Source: Chalciporus piperatus (taxonomy: Eukaryota; Basidiomycota; Agaricomycetes; Boletales; Boletaceae). Taken from it: a DNA stretch of 64,000 nucleotides. The translations under genes and the position numbers were made by a program. The notes beneath the pieces were generated by a model. That model made no database searches. It saw nothing but the letters and a program-made list of their open reading frames with translations, and had not been told where the DNA came from. Shown here piece after piece: positions 12,601 to 22,674 of the stretch (its first letter is position 1; every line of letters begins with the position of its first letter). The stretch is from the NCBI GenBank assembly GCA_038093975.1, contig JBBPTG010000001.1, positions 806,001 to 870,000 on the forward strand. Direction: 5' to 3'.

Positions 12601-14445
12601 GGAGCTCAACGGGAGTCTCAGCAAGCACGACTCAGAAAGATACCCACGATACCGCATTTTTCAAGCCTGTTGGCAGCGAAGAGATACCACAAGGCAGCTC
12701 TCCGCCTTGCATTTCGCTGGACACTCAAAAATGCTGCATGAGCGAGAAGTAACGCTGCTGGTGGTTCTTCAGCCTTCATTGTCGCTGTCTCAATCAGTGC
12801 AATCCTTGGAGGATAGGTGTTGGCTGAAGACTTACATTGCCCGCTGCCCACACTAACCACCTCTCGCCCTCTAAGAGCTCGCCAAGGAAGTCATTGGGCG
12901 GAAGCCCAGCCTCCCAGCGCACCGCACATTTAAGTGCCTGCACTTGGGACTGAGGGGAAAGCTCCGACCCCGGAGAAAGCGTGGTAGAAAGTGCATACGA
13001 TGCATGTGCAGCCCCCACGGGGGAGGGTGATAAGAGGAGCGGTAATATGTCCTGACACTCGGTTCAACGGCAATCATGCGCATAGTGCAGATTCTAATTA
13101 CCGATCCACCCTTGTTTTCCTTACGCAGGGATTCCCATACACCAACAGCAAGCTTGTAATCGCCCAAGATGGTGGAAAATTCTGCCAGGCGTCGTAGTTG
13201 AGAGGGTGGAGGTGTCTGGACACTTGAGCCAGCTGTCGATTGCGATACACTCAAGCTGTGCGACCGGGACGGAAGGGAGGCGACAGATGAGGAAGAAATG
13301 TGAGTGGGACTCTGTGGTGATGGAGTTCCTGAACCGAAGAGCCTGCGAGTAGAAGAGAAAAGGCGCGACGGCAAGCGTCTACTGGATGAATACGCTTCAT
13401 TCCATTCCACAACACATTTCTCCATCCAGGGAACGAGACTCATGACGACGAACTCTCGTGTGAAACGCGCGGTCTGCTGGATATCTGGTTCTGACATTCT
13501 CAAGGAATTAGGTACCGCACTCGAGGAGATCGCTGAATCAGGTTCTGGAGAGAGGGAACCATTTTGCCGCGTGTCGAGGGGAGGTAGTGGGAGACGAGGT
13601 GGGAGAGCAGGAACAGGGACGGGAGGTGGTGGCGGGGATGGGAGAGTTAGTGGAAGGATGAATGTATGCAATCCATACTGTTTCTTCACTGCATTGAAGA
13701 GTGCACCGGCTCTGAGCAAAAAACCACGTGCTGTCAGTTAACACAAGAAGGATCGTAGAATGACGTACTCCTCGTCTGACAAGGGAGAACCTTCCGGATG
13801 TACGATGAGCGTGTAAAGCAGGTGTGTGGTATCCACCCATGATGGAAACTCGAGAACACGAGAGTGAAGGCTTGAGAGAGCTTGGAGTGGGTTCGGTGCT
13901 GTGGTGGACACTGCCAGGATGACTGCAGGGATATTCAGACAGGGATATGATGGAAAGGTATGGGACTGACTTGAGATGGGATGGTTCCAACCTTCTGTCT
14001 TTGAAGGCGTCTGATCGCCTTCGGCACAACGCTTGAGTTCGTCCCACCACGGAGTACGGGTTGAGTAATGATCAGGGCGGTCATCTAAATCTTTGAGCCA
14101 GCTAGTACATTGATTGTTAATTCTCTCGCTGATCCAGTCTATGGTTCTAGCAGCGCGCTTCTCCTCATCCTCGAGACACGCGCACTCGATGTCAGCAAGA
14201 TCAGAGAACCTAAGAGAGAAAGAAGGGTGTGAGACGGTGGTGAGCGCGGTTGTCCTGGTTGTGACTGGGACATAGTTAGTTGGGAAGCAGAGGGAGGGGA
14301 TGGAAATACCTTGAGGTAGTGGCGAGAATGACTGGAGTATCTCGTGGAGCGGAGGGAGAGAGAAAGACTCCAAAAGCTGGACTAGGTCCGGGGATGGGAG
14401 GACACATACATGAGGACTGAGCGACGATGGGAGCGCGGGGCTCAT
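9621..14445 (-). CDS. TRS85: TRAPP complex subunit Trs85/TRAPPC8
   Basis: Subunit of the TRAPPIII complex, which activates the Rab Ypt1 in autophagy and Golgi traffic. The gene runs leftwards over about 4.8 kb in many exons. The first coding block gives LSPHVCVLPSPDLVQLLESF with ISIPSLCFPTNYVPVTT. After an intron bordered by GTACGT and TGCTCAG at about 13766-13713 it continues AGALFNAVKKQYGLHTFILP, then LVPWMEKCVVEWNE and RRLPSRLFSSTRRLFGSG, the most telling run. Later exons carry the repeat-poor C-terminal half, ending SPGMYELCGW with stop at 9621. An in-frame Met at 14514 would add 23 residues; 14445 is preferred because the following sequence is what I recall of the conserved start. Not every internal exon border was fixed by hand in 9.6-13 kb. 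Confidence 0.82.
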
Positions 14446-14615
14446 CTTATCCAGCGAGGACGTCGGTTGACTTGCTGATCTGAGTCCTTCATTTACCAAC
14501 ACTTTCTTTCTCACGAGCTATGATAATACAATCTAGGCTATAGCTACACTCTGCTACAGTTTCTCGAGCTACAATAGATAAGATGTCATTTATCGTAAAA
14601 ATCGTCCAGAGCTCT

Positions 14616-15342
14616 TTAGAAAAAACCACCACCACCACCAAACATATCACCGAGAAGCAGTCCTCCTACGAGACCACCACCGATAGCTAACGCTGCGTTA
14701 CCCGCACCAAATGATGGTTCGCCCCTCGGCGGGCCATAGCCATACATTTCAGGGCGTCCTCCTGGATAACTGGGGGTGTATGGTGCATATCCGCCATGCG
14801 CACGGAAATACTCCATTCGCTCCTCCAGGTTCCGTCTCCTTTCTTGTGCAGCCAGCTCTGCTTTGCGGCGCTTGTTCTCTTCATGCTCTTCTTTCATCTC
14901 GATAGCCTTGTCTTTCCATTTCCCGAATATGCCACGCGGCTTCTCTTTCTCGAGATGCGAGCTAGACGAAGCACTGGGACCCTCGACATCGGACGAAGAA
15001 TTCTTCTTGATATCGACGGGCTTGTCTCCCCCGGCCCAAGAGTGACGCCGCATGTCATCCTTGTAAGGAGGTGGTGCGGAGAGATTGGTCCCAGATAACT
15101 GCGCCAAGTTTTCTGCTATATCAGGGTGTTCACGAAGGAACTGTTCGTCCTCAAAGGGATGTACCCAGATCGACCGGGCAGGAAGTGCTTTGGTGTCAAC
15201 CTTGAGGCAGGTTAGCGTGTGTGATCCGAGTGCGCCGGAAACGCCGACTGACCCAGTAAGGACGTTTGTGACGTGCATCATATTGTTGTATCCAACCGTC
15301 CGGGAGGGGAGCTCGAGTGTTTGGGAGGGGAGTATTGGACAT
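14616..15342 (-). CDS. WW-domain protein with glycine-rich C-terminus
   Basis: Two exons, 15342-15253 and 15200-14616, joined phase 0 by a GTCAGT..CAAG intron; 675 nt, 224 aa. The join rebuilds a complete WW domain at residues about 13-45: LPDGWIQQYDARHKRPYWV then DTKALPARSIWVHPFEDEQF. The first Trp and the downstream aromatic pair and Pro-rich binding surface are present, so it should bind proline-rich partners. Residues 70-150 are charged and disordered with a Lys/Glu-rich helix (WKDKAIEMKEEHEENKRR). The tail is Gly/Tyr/Pro-rich and ends in a hydrophobic Gly-rich block (ALAIGGGLVGGLLLGDMF plus GGGGGFF), a pattern also seen in other fungal WW proteins and in some membrane-associating tails. 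No catalytic domain is visible. Specific function unknown. Confidence 0.87.
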
Positions 15343-15629
15343 GGTGGAATTTATGGCGAGGTAAGGGCCCGACATCCCCCTCTTCCGCTTTTTATACCGA
15401 TTGCCACGTGCTGTGGGGAACTGCACTGCCGAGTCGTGAATCTGGCTACTTATGCTTAGTAACCTAATCAAGTCATTGTCCCCTGAAAGGCTATGTGGTA
15501 CAATTGAACACATTCCTTCCATGCTGTCTTCCACGAAATCGGTCGCATCCTGCCATTCAACTATAACGACATCCATAGTATTGTGCGTTTCCGCTATTGT
15601 AAACCAAAAAGGTATCGATGGTGACCGTC

Positions 15630-16713
15630 TCATCTGGTTGCCATATATGCGCCAAGGATCCGTATTGTCTCTTGTATCTTCTTGATTTTCTGTTCCGTAG
15701 GCATCTGGTGGTTCCGTAATAGATCAGCAAACGATAGACTTAGTTTGATAGAGAACGACATACCTCGAAAAAGATGTGCATCTGTTTCCGGCGTTCTTCG
15801 TCGACAGCCTCTTGACGGGCTATGACATCAACAAAGTGATGCACGTCTTCCCTATTCCCGAGTCCACGTCGTGTGGGTCGTAATTGGGTTTCCGGCTGTG
15901 TGCCCCATGCGTCGTTCGTATGATGGCGGTCATGCACTCGATCCAGCTTGAAATCGGATACATCCTTGGAACCCAGCTCGCTGACTCTTCCTCTCGATGA
16001 CTCCGTGATGTCCGAAGCATGTGCGCTCGCTTGAACAGTGCCCCACCCCCCTCTCTGACTCCTCGCCCAGTCAAACGTCTTCGGTTCCAATCTAGGACCC
16101 GTAGCCCACGCCTCCTGATACGGTCGACCCCACGCAGGCCCACCAAAATCACGAGCTCGCTCAGACTGCCACCCTCCCAACATCCCCAACACCTCATTCG
16201 CAGTCCGCCACCCTCCATCGCCTTCCATCTTCTCCAAAAATTCCTCCAACCGGAGCACTTCGCCCCTCTCCGCCGCATCGATACCACGCTGCCAGAATGG
16301 TACCAGATCAAAAACTTGGTCGACATGGGCGTGCATTTCCCATTGTCGCAGACCTTCGGAAGTCAGTGGGACGTGGTCGATCTTGTCGCTACAGATATCT
16401 TCAGTGGCTTGCAAGTGGTTCTCCGGGGTACGGGCTCTGGGTATCTCGTGCACGACCATCTCGTGTTTCACGGGAGGGCCAGCGTGCTCGTGAGAGGTGC
16501 GCTCATGATTCAAGGCCGCTTTGAAACTCGGAAAGAACGGCGGTCCTTTACGCCGGGTGGTGGGACAAACGGTGCAGATCCATCCTCGCCCAGTGTCGCT
16601 ATGCTTGAAATCTAGTACGACGTCGTGTCACTCTATTGACGGTAAACGGGGATGAACAACATACCCTGACTTCTTCTGAACGACTCTTGTTTAGCAGAGG
16701 TGGGCGTAGGCAT
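15630..16713 (-). CDS. Hypothetical protein with N-terminal C2H2-like motif
   Basis: Not recognised. Three exons, 16713-16665, 16611-15764 and 15704-15630, sum to 972 nt and 323 aa. After a 17-residue leader comes SDTGRGWICTVCPTTRRKG followed by FKAALNHERTSHEH, giving a C-x2-C-x19-H-x4-H pattern that could hold zinc, although the spacing between the pairs is wider than in a classical C2H2 finger. The rest is hydrophilic, rich in Trp, Arg, Glu and His, with a likely helical segment around DLVPFWQRGIDAAERGEVLR and LEEFLEKMEG, and a C-terminal helix with FVDVIARQEAVDEERRKQMH. No signal peptide or membrane helix. The start was chosen at MPTPTS because an in-frame stop lies upstream and a TATATAA box sits about 95 bp before it. 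Probably a fungus-restricted family. Confidence 0.72.
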
Positions 16714-16807
16714 CAAGTACGCATGAGCTGGTTCATCCTGTGAGGGACCGAGTGATCCATATATATCATGATACGGTGGGTGAACAACACCCCGAAAAGA
16801 CAGTAGT

Positions 16808-16814
16808 TTATATA
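16808..16814 (-). promoter_or_regulatory. TATA-like box of the zinc-finger-like gene
   Basis: TATATAA on the minus strand, about 95 bp upstream of the chosen start codon at 16713. Spacing is suitable for a core promoter element, but no transcript evidence is available. Confidence 0.45.
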
Positions 16815-16957
16815 GGAGTCGAAATACGTACTAGCCCATCGTACAAAATGACCATCTAGCGAAATAAATATTAACAAGACACCCTACTACAGTGACTAAT
16901 TATTGTCCGAAGGAGTCCAACATGTGTTGTACATGTTACTGACAGAACATCTGCAAT

Positions 16958-19039
16958 TTAAGATGGACCAGGGAGCGGGTTAACCCATGTCCCATTGGAC
17001 CACAGGGTCGCGGGCATGGTGAAATCGCCAGGAGTGCCACCAGTCATATACTGCGGAACAATCCATAAGTGTCGCAGAACCAAATGCACAGGCGTGTGTA
17101 CTCACGGCCAACCTGAAAAAGTGCGGCAAACCGGGCTCAAGCCCAGCGAGGGAAAGATTGAGAGCGCTACCCACGTACTGCTCCACATCGTCCACGAGGA
17201 GAGCAAACCCGTTCCAGCCTTGGCTGGCCACGCTGTCGGGAATACTTGCCCACGAGATCGTTTGATTGGTGAGAGTAATTGCTGCATCATAAGTCGACGA
17301 ATTAGTAAGGAATGTTGGAAGTGGCGAGCCGGTAGGTCCGTCACGGACGAGCTGGGAACTACTCAGTATGACAATCGCAAATCACCAATTTAAAGACATA
17401 CGTCCGCTACAGTTTGCAGGATGGAGTCGAAACCAAAACCGGCTACATCATTCAAGAACATTCCGAGCAGGAATCCTTGATAAATGGCGCAAAGTCGGGT
17501 GGGGAATCCAGTTCCAGGGAACAGAGCCATCGCGATGATGTAGTGGTGCAGACGCAGCTGCAGACCCGGCAACAATCCCAAAATGAGAGTGACAAGGCCT
17601 CCCGCGACAAACCACCCCAGATAATATGGCAAATACCCAGTCTTTCGAATAACGCGGATTTGATTGATCACGATGAAAAGTAAGATCAGAACGATGATAA
17701 TGAGGGCTGTGAGGCCACCAGGTTGTTGACTGATATCTTGAGCGGTCAGCCGATTAATGGGGATTTGAGACATGGTGAGGTTGGTTAGTACTCCAGTCCA
17801 GTATGGCGCGAGATACCAGATCATAGCCTCGAAGGGTGCATTCGCGAAGACAGGCAGCGTGAAACGGACAGCCACTCTCCAGAAACCATAGCAGATAAAA
17901 AGGGCTGGAAGGAATGCTCCGAAGGCTACATCCAACGGCGGCGGAGTACCCCGAGGCTGCGAGAAGAGAGCGATATGCCAAAATCCGATACATACAAGGC
18001 ACCAGTATAACACGATAGCTTTGGGGCGAAGCACGAGGAACAGAAGACAGGTGATCAGGATGTTGAGCGCCAGGGCAGGGTTGCGAAGGTCGGTACAGTG
18101 AGTGAGGGAAGTAGAAGGAGCGAACTGGTAAGACATGGGGAAGACAGAGGGGAATCCGACGGACGCGAGACCGAACGCCGTAGTGGGCAAATAATTTGTG
18201 AAGTTTCCAACCAGCTGGATAGTCGCACAACCCCCGGTAGAGTCGCTGATTAAACCACTGGAGTCACGTTTCAGTAGGTGCTTCTTCGCTTCGCTGAACA
18301 GAGAATAACTTACGCTTGAACCGCAGATGCACAGATGAAGCTATCGGCCCTATATGTTTTTTGTGCATCTCCGCCACCAACTAGAAGTGGCTCGAAGTCA
18401 AGCTCCACGTTTCCAACGACGCGAGGGTTCTGGAGTACAACGGAACTGCACTGGGCAGGACATCGGAAGTCCATAGATGCATTTGTGAAAGGAGCGCACA
18501 ATTCTCCATTCAAACCACAACCAGCATTCTCCGTCCAGAAAACTGAGGTACAATCGATAAAGGATGATGAGGGTGTGAGGAACCACTGGGCGCGGGTAAA
18601 GAACGCAAAGCCGATAATATAAGCTGCGGTAAGTAGCACGAATAACCAAGCAGCCGTGAACGGTCGTGTGAGCCGCAAGATCGCAGGTTCAAGCGCGATG
18701 GTAAATCTGCGGCCTCGAAAATTGTATGTCCGACCGAGAAGAGGGATGGGATCTAGGGCGCAGTGAGGACTCTGAGGAGACAGGCGGGATGCCGAACGAG
18801 ATCGACTCACAATCGAGTTCAATCTTTGGTCTGGGACCTCGAAGGTAGAGGAGCGCCCGATACAAGCGAGGCCACCTGGAGGATATGCGGGCCTCGAGTC
18901 TCGAGAAGCTCCATTTCTCTGGCGGATAGGATATGACGCCTTCTTCGTTCACCTCGGTCTTGCACAAGGCTGACTCGTCTATTAAACTCACATGTGTGGA
19001 CTGGGAATGGGTAGAAGGTTGTGGGGGATCGCGGTCCAT
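16958..19039 (-). CDS. LCCL-domain multispan membrane protein
   Basis: Fungal LCCL-domain membrane protein of unknown role. Read in order: a cytoplasmic N-terminus (MDRDPPQPSTHSQ), a conserved juxtamembrane block (PEKWSFSRLEARISSRWPRL then YRALLYLRGPRPKIELDYP), a first helix (AAWLFVLLTAAYIIGFAFF), then the extracellular LCCL region with ENAGCGLNGELCAPFTNAS, DFRCPAQCSSVVLQNPR and YRADSFICASAVQAGLI. The LCCL cysteines are present. Several further hydrophobic helices follow (NILITCLLFLVL, LYWCLVCIGFWHIALF, ALIIIVLILLFIVI, LGWFVAGGLVTLILGLLPG), and a C-terminal lumenal or outer domain ends PATLWSNGTWVNPLPGPS with stop at 16960-16958. The Met codon at 19039 is the first true ATG in frame. Introns were placed at the YP, AVQA/GLI, TVAD/LVRD and RLA/YMTGG joins. 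Tandem with the lipocalin-like gene upstream, gap 280 bp. Confidence 0.88.
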
Positions 19040-19319
19040 TGTAGGCGACTGCAAGTGAGTGACTCTGCACTCGCTCAGCGTATCATGAGGGAGTTGTCGG
19101 AAAAGGAGATCATGTGCGCGTTGCTACCCCTGGACCATATTGAAATAGATGTTACTGCCTGTTACTGCTTGGTTACTGCGGCCAAAAATATTCATACACA
19201 CACGACAGGTGCCTGACAAGTGATCCCGGGCATCTGTACAAATTGTACATATTTAAACTGGCCAACACATCCAACTCGATGAATCTGCATTATGACGCTA
19301 GAGGTATCTCGATTGCGCC

Positions 19320-20046
19320 CTAGACTGGGCCGACTAGTAAAGACTTTTAGAAAACAGAGGACTACCAAGGCGGAGGACATACGATAGTCATAGACAATGC
19401 GGGCGTAGATCGGGCCGTCCGACTTGTCGGATGAGGTGAAGGTAGTGTGTCTAACGTATCGCCTCTCGCCGTTCACCATCGAGAAGCCCCAAGTCTGAAC
19501 GACACATGTGAGGCCAAGTTGGATGAACAATCAGAAAGAAACAATCACCTGGAGCGCTTTCCACGTATATTTGTTCCTCCCGGGGGTACTCCATGACTCG
19601 GTCAAAACGATATCATCGTTAATGGTATCCTCAGTCCAGTCTTTCTTCAAATATTCGTCCGGAAGCTCCTCTACGGGAATCCTTCGTGATCTTCCAGTGA
19701 CCGCACCAAAAACATCGTCATCTTCGTCACGTTCCGTCCAGTCGAGGGTGCGGTCCTCACTTGTACCGGGAATACCTCCGGAGAGTGTCTGCTCAATGTC
19801 GATGTGCTCGACACCGGCTTCGTCGGTGGTATGCTTTATGCACAAGGTAAGATTGAACATTGAGATTGCACGGCGCTTGAACCACGAGACACCTTGCAGC
19901 CGAAGAATCTCGTCGGTGGGATCGCTGAGGGACTTGCTCTACAAACGGCACGAGATCAGTAATGCCAGCGTTTAGGGAAGAGAGATGTTGACCATGAGAA
20001 ACTTGCCACTCATGTTTTTCGTGGTCACTTGAGCGGGAGCTGCCAT
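19320..20046 (-). CDS. Lipocalin-like fungal protein
   Basis: Four exons, 20046-19993, 19938-19549, 19494-19383 and 19333-19320, sum to 570 nt and 189 aa. The protein reads as a small beta-rich ligand-binding fold: NMSGKFLMSKSLSDPTDEIL, RLQGVSWFKRRAISMFNLTL, then the paired IDIEQTLSGGIPGTSEDRTL and DWTERDEDDDVFGAVTGRSR, followed by ERRYVRHTTFTSSDKSDG and ARIVYDY. This is a family I recall as common in ascomycetes and basidiomycetes and often labelled lipocalin-like; ligand and role are unknown. There is no signal peptide, so it is probably cytosolic. The final exon encodes only about five residues, and the stop at 19322-19320 is inferred from a CTAG acceptor, so the last few residues are the weakest part of the model. 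A strong TATA box lies about 70 bp upstream of the start. Confidence 0.8.
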
Positions 20047-20110
20047 TACGACGAGCGAGCTGGTGAGTGACGAAAGAGAGATCTTATTCACATGCTCAGC
20101 TTGTGCTCAG

Positions 20111-20120
20111 CCTTTTATAT
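20111..20120 (-). promoter_or_regulatory. TATA box of the lipocalin-like gene
   Basis: Minus-strand ATATAAAAGG, a near-consensus TATA element, lies about 65-75 bp upstream of the start codon at 20046. This is the clearest core promoter element in the window and suggests a strong or inducible promoter. Confidence 0.6.
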
Positions 20121-20291
20121 TCTCCGCACACAGCCGCGGGATGGGGCATGGAGAATAAATCACGTCCCCGGCATTACTACTAGCATGACTGGCAGTAGTC
20201 TTGCGGAGACCGGGTACAGTAGCACTGCATCACGAGCCAGAGGACAGCTGGTCAGACTGTGACGGTATCAACCACGTCGTAGTCGTTCCGT

Positions 20292-20921
20292 TTACTTTGG
20301 TGGAAAGATCGTAATCACCCTCCAGACAGCATCCTTTCCGCGTTCCCAAGCTTGAGGTCCTCTCGCCTCGTTCCCCCCAAATTCTACCATAATCCCCCGG
20401 TTGGACCATTCACACCAGATGCCAATCGACCCACTCGATGGTCCCGCGCCCCCACCCTTCCTGCGGGGCTCACCCAACCAGCTGACGAACTCCTGTCCAG
20501 TGGTGTCTTTGGTGATTGTGACGGCAGATGCGTCGGTTGGTTGAGTGCTAGGGGTGCTTTCCAAGGGTAGTTCGAAAGGTAGAGTGGGGTACGTGGAAAA
20601 GGCAAGTTCTGCTGTGGATCTGCTGGAACCCTTGGCGGGAGTAACGCTAGGCACGTTGTAGATGTCTATAGCTTCTAGCTCAAGGTCGGCATCCCTGAGC
20701 TGATCGCGTCTAAGACCTGTTGCAGGCTTGTACCCATTCCGAGGGGAGAACTGGAGACCGACACCGATACTGAAATAGTTGAAGTAAACGATGTCCGAGT
20801 AAGATTTGACCTGTGGTGCGAGAGCATCTGTAGCAGTGACCCGACTAGCTAAACTGTTGAGATAGTCGGTCAACGTCTGTGCAGATGGTGAGCTACTGAG
20901 GAGATGCGCGATGTCGGTCAT
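20292..20921 (-). CDS. Conserved-looking unknown protein, 209 aa
   Basis: Single-exon frame of 209 residues with no in-frame interruption, unusual in this intron-rich window. Begins MTDIAHLLSSSPSAQTLTDY and contains DIVYFNYFSIGVGLQFSPRN, a Gly/Tyr-rich stretch typical of a folded beta domain, then LEAIDIYNVPS, a Ser/Thr-rich linker, EFVSWLGEPRRKGGG, and a Trp-rich end GIWCEWSNRGIMVEFGG with WRVITIFPPK. The combination of a short substrate-like loop and terminal aromatic beta strands looks like a real small domain, and I have an impression of similar fungal hypothetical proteins, but cannot name the family. No signal peptide or transmembrane segment. Its start codon is only 56 bp from the start of seipin on the other strand, so the two probably share a promoter. 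Confidence 0.78.
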   Translation of the reverse strand: MTDIAHLLSSSPSAQTLTDYLNSLASRVTATDALAPQVKSYSDIVYFNYFSIGVGLQFSPRNGYKPATGLRRDQLRDADLELEAIDIYNVPSVTPAKGSSRSTAELAFSTYPTLPFELPLESTPSTQPTDASAVTITKDTTGQEFVSWLGEPRRKGGGAGPSSGSIGIWCEWSNRGIMVEFGGNEARGPQAWERGKDAVWRVITIFPPK

Positions 20922-20977
20922 GGTCGAGGGGTTTATTTAAACTCCGAAAGTCTCCTGGGGCTACCTGTTGTACGCTC

Positions 20978-22192
20978 ATGCACATGGTTCGTCCTCTGGT
21001 GAAACAAGAAAACACCGGCGAGAGACTCTCACCAGCCAACGATGGTCGTCGCGGATGGTTCGCGTATATCATGCGTTCGATCCAACCCCTCAACATCGCG
21101 TCACGCGTCGTGCCATTCATCGTCTGTCTCTCATTGATTCCACTCATCCTCTTCTTCGCTTTCTTCGCCGGTTGGTACATATGGAACAACATCGCAGTCG
21201 GTTGGGACATTCCCATCTTTCTCCAATATGGGTCAGTCATCTTTAAATTGTCCAATTCTACTCCGTTCACTCAACTTTCATTCCAGCGACGGGGGTTCGC
21301 CTTATGCCGAGCTAACTTTGCCTCCCCTTTCTACCACCCAGCCTTATGATATTTCCATTCACTTGCTGCTCCCGGCATCCGAAACCAACTTGGCACTAGG
21401 CAATTTCATGACCACTTTGTCACTCTCCACCCCTTCCAACAAAACCCTTGCTACGATCAGGAAACCGGTTCGTTCACCTTGTCTTGCCTCTTTCTCTCCG
21501 TCTCACAACCATCAAGTCCATCGCACTGCCTCCCCCAAATCGGCGCATCTTCTTCTTTTCATCCACTCCTCGTCTCATTGATTTGGAGGTCGCTTTACTT
21601 TCCTCGTACACCCCTGCAACCTCGAATGTACATGCAAGGGTCTACCTGGGTCGGCATGATGGCTGGAAAAGTTTAGGTAACGGCGAGGGTCGCGAACTTA
21701 GCGTTTGGAGCGCTTCACTGAGAGGCGTGGTTAGGCGTCACGGAATTCGGTAAGTTCCACTCTCTTTCTGCCAAGTTAGCATCTCCTAAACCATTCATCA
21801 AACAGCGGTCTGATATCGCGTTTCCCTCTCACATTTGCAATAGCATCGTCTGCCTTCTTCTTCTCTCTAGCTGTTCTTTGCCTAGCCGCATGTATCCTTC
21901 CTTCGCTTCAGCGGCGTGTTTCCACCGGTGAGACGGTTCTAGGATTGGAACCCAAACAAGATCGGACCCTCAAGACCCGTAAACGCCCCCGCAAGTCTGT
22001 TGCCGAAAATCGTCCACAGAGCACCGTCGGTTCTAACCATATATGTTTTATGATTCTTAGTCACAACGTTTACAGGTTTACAAAACGGAAGATATACCGG
22101 TTGACATCTCTTCAGCCTTTACGTCTGATGATCATCATGCCCTCAAACGACGGCGTTCACGCGCCTCTGATTTCTTCGACTCTGAGAACTAG
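20978..22192 (+). CDS. SEI1: Seipin (lipid droplet assembly protein)
   Basis: ER membrane protein that organises lipid-droplet budding sites. Five exons, 20978-21231, 21287-21467, 21517-21749, 21806-22025 and 22076-22192, sum to 1005 nt and 334 aa. Layout is classical: a short cytosolic N-terminus, a first membrane helix (VVPFIVCLSLIPLILFFAFF), a lumenal beta domain with SPYAELTLPPLSTTQPYDIS and LLLPASETNLALGNFMTTL, NKTLATIRKP, a lumenal tail to LISRFPLTF, and a second helix (AIASSAFFFSLAVLCLAACI). A cytosolic tail rich in Lys and Arg follows. The YD.S.HLL.P.SE.NLALGNFM run is the family signature. Met at 20984 is an alternative start two residues later. The last intron uses a weak GTCGGT donor; the unspliced reading would end at 22202 with a different tail. 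Confidence 0.87.
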
Positions 22193-22674
22193 ATCTTGTT
22201 GACTGATCAGCAATGGACCTCCACCGAGCACTTTGTATTCTATGTTTTATCCCATTCATAATAAACCTAGGTACACGATTTAATTCTCGACCTGGGCAAC
22301 AACATCTGCCTGCCGAGAAACTTGAAATGTTTGTGTGCATTTTTTTTAAATGGTTAGAGCATCGGGTAATTCCCTTGTTTGAAGAGCCAACCAATCAGAG
22401 CTCACAAATCGTGCCAAAAAATCCAAAACATTACGTGACTATGCTGCTCCACTGGCACCGATGCAAGCACCGCCTTCTGAGATCTGATGCATGATGGGCC
22501 GGTAGCCGAGATACCTAATTATCCCTGAAAAAAACTCAAGACAATATGTTGACCATGCGCCGCATGTCATAAGCCTCTTCAGATGCGGCCAACGATAGTA
22601 ACCATTTCACGAGTGTCACGCCCTCTTTTTCTACTACCATAATACTTGTTTTTGTGCCGGACGTCGTGCTCGCG
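22193..22674. other. Intergenic region, no gene seen
   Basis: About 480 nt between seipin and the dehydrogenase, both plus strand. AT-rich, with short T runs near 22340. I read both strands for tRNA-like arms and open frames and found nothing convincing; it should hold a 3' UTR and a promoter. Confidence 0.6.

Noticed and set aside
14446..14514. Met at 14514 as the start of TRS85
   Set aside because: In frame, but the conserved sequence begins at the Met at 14445; kept only as an alternative.
14620..14645. ACC triplet repeat
   Set aside because: Encodes the Gly run at the C-terminus of the WW-domain protein; not a separate element.
16019..16615. 198-aa open frame on the plus strand
   Set aside because: Shadow of the zinc-finger-like gene on the minus strand; Pro/Arg/Leu-rich composition and no start context or family likeness.
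22654..22674. Upstream Met start for the short-chain dehydrogenase
   Set aside because: It adds seven residues without similarity before MSSLQVDSLFSV; the later Met fits SDR spacing.
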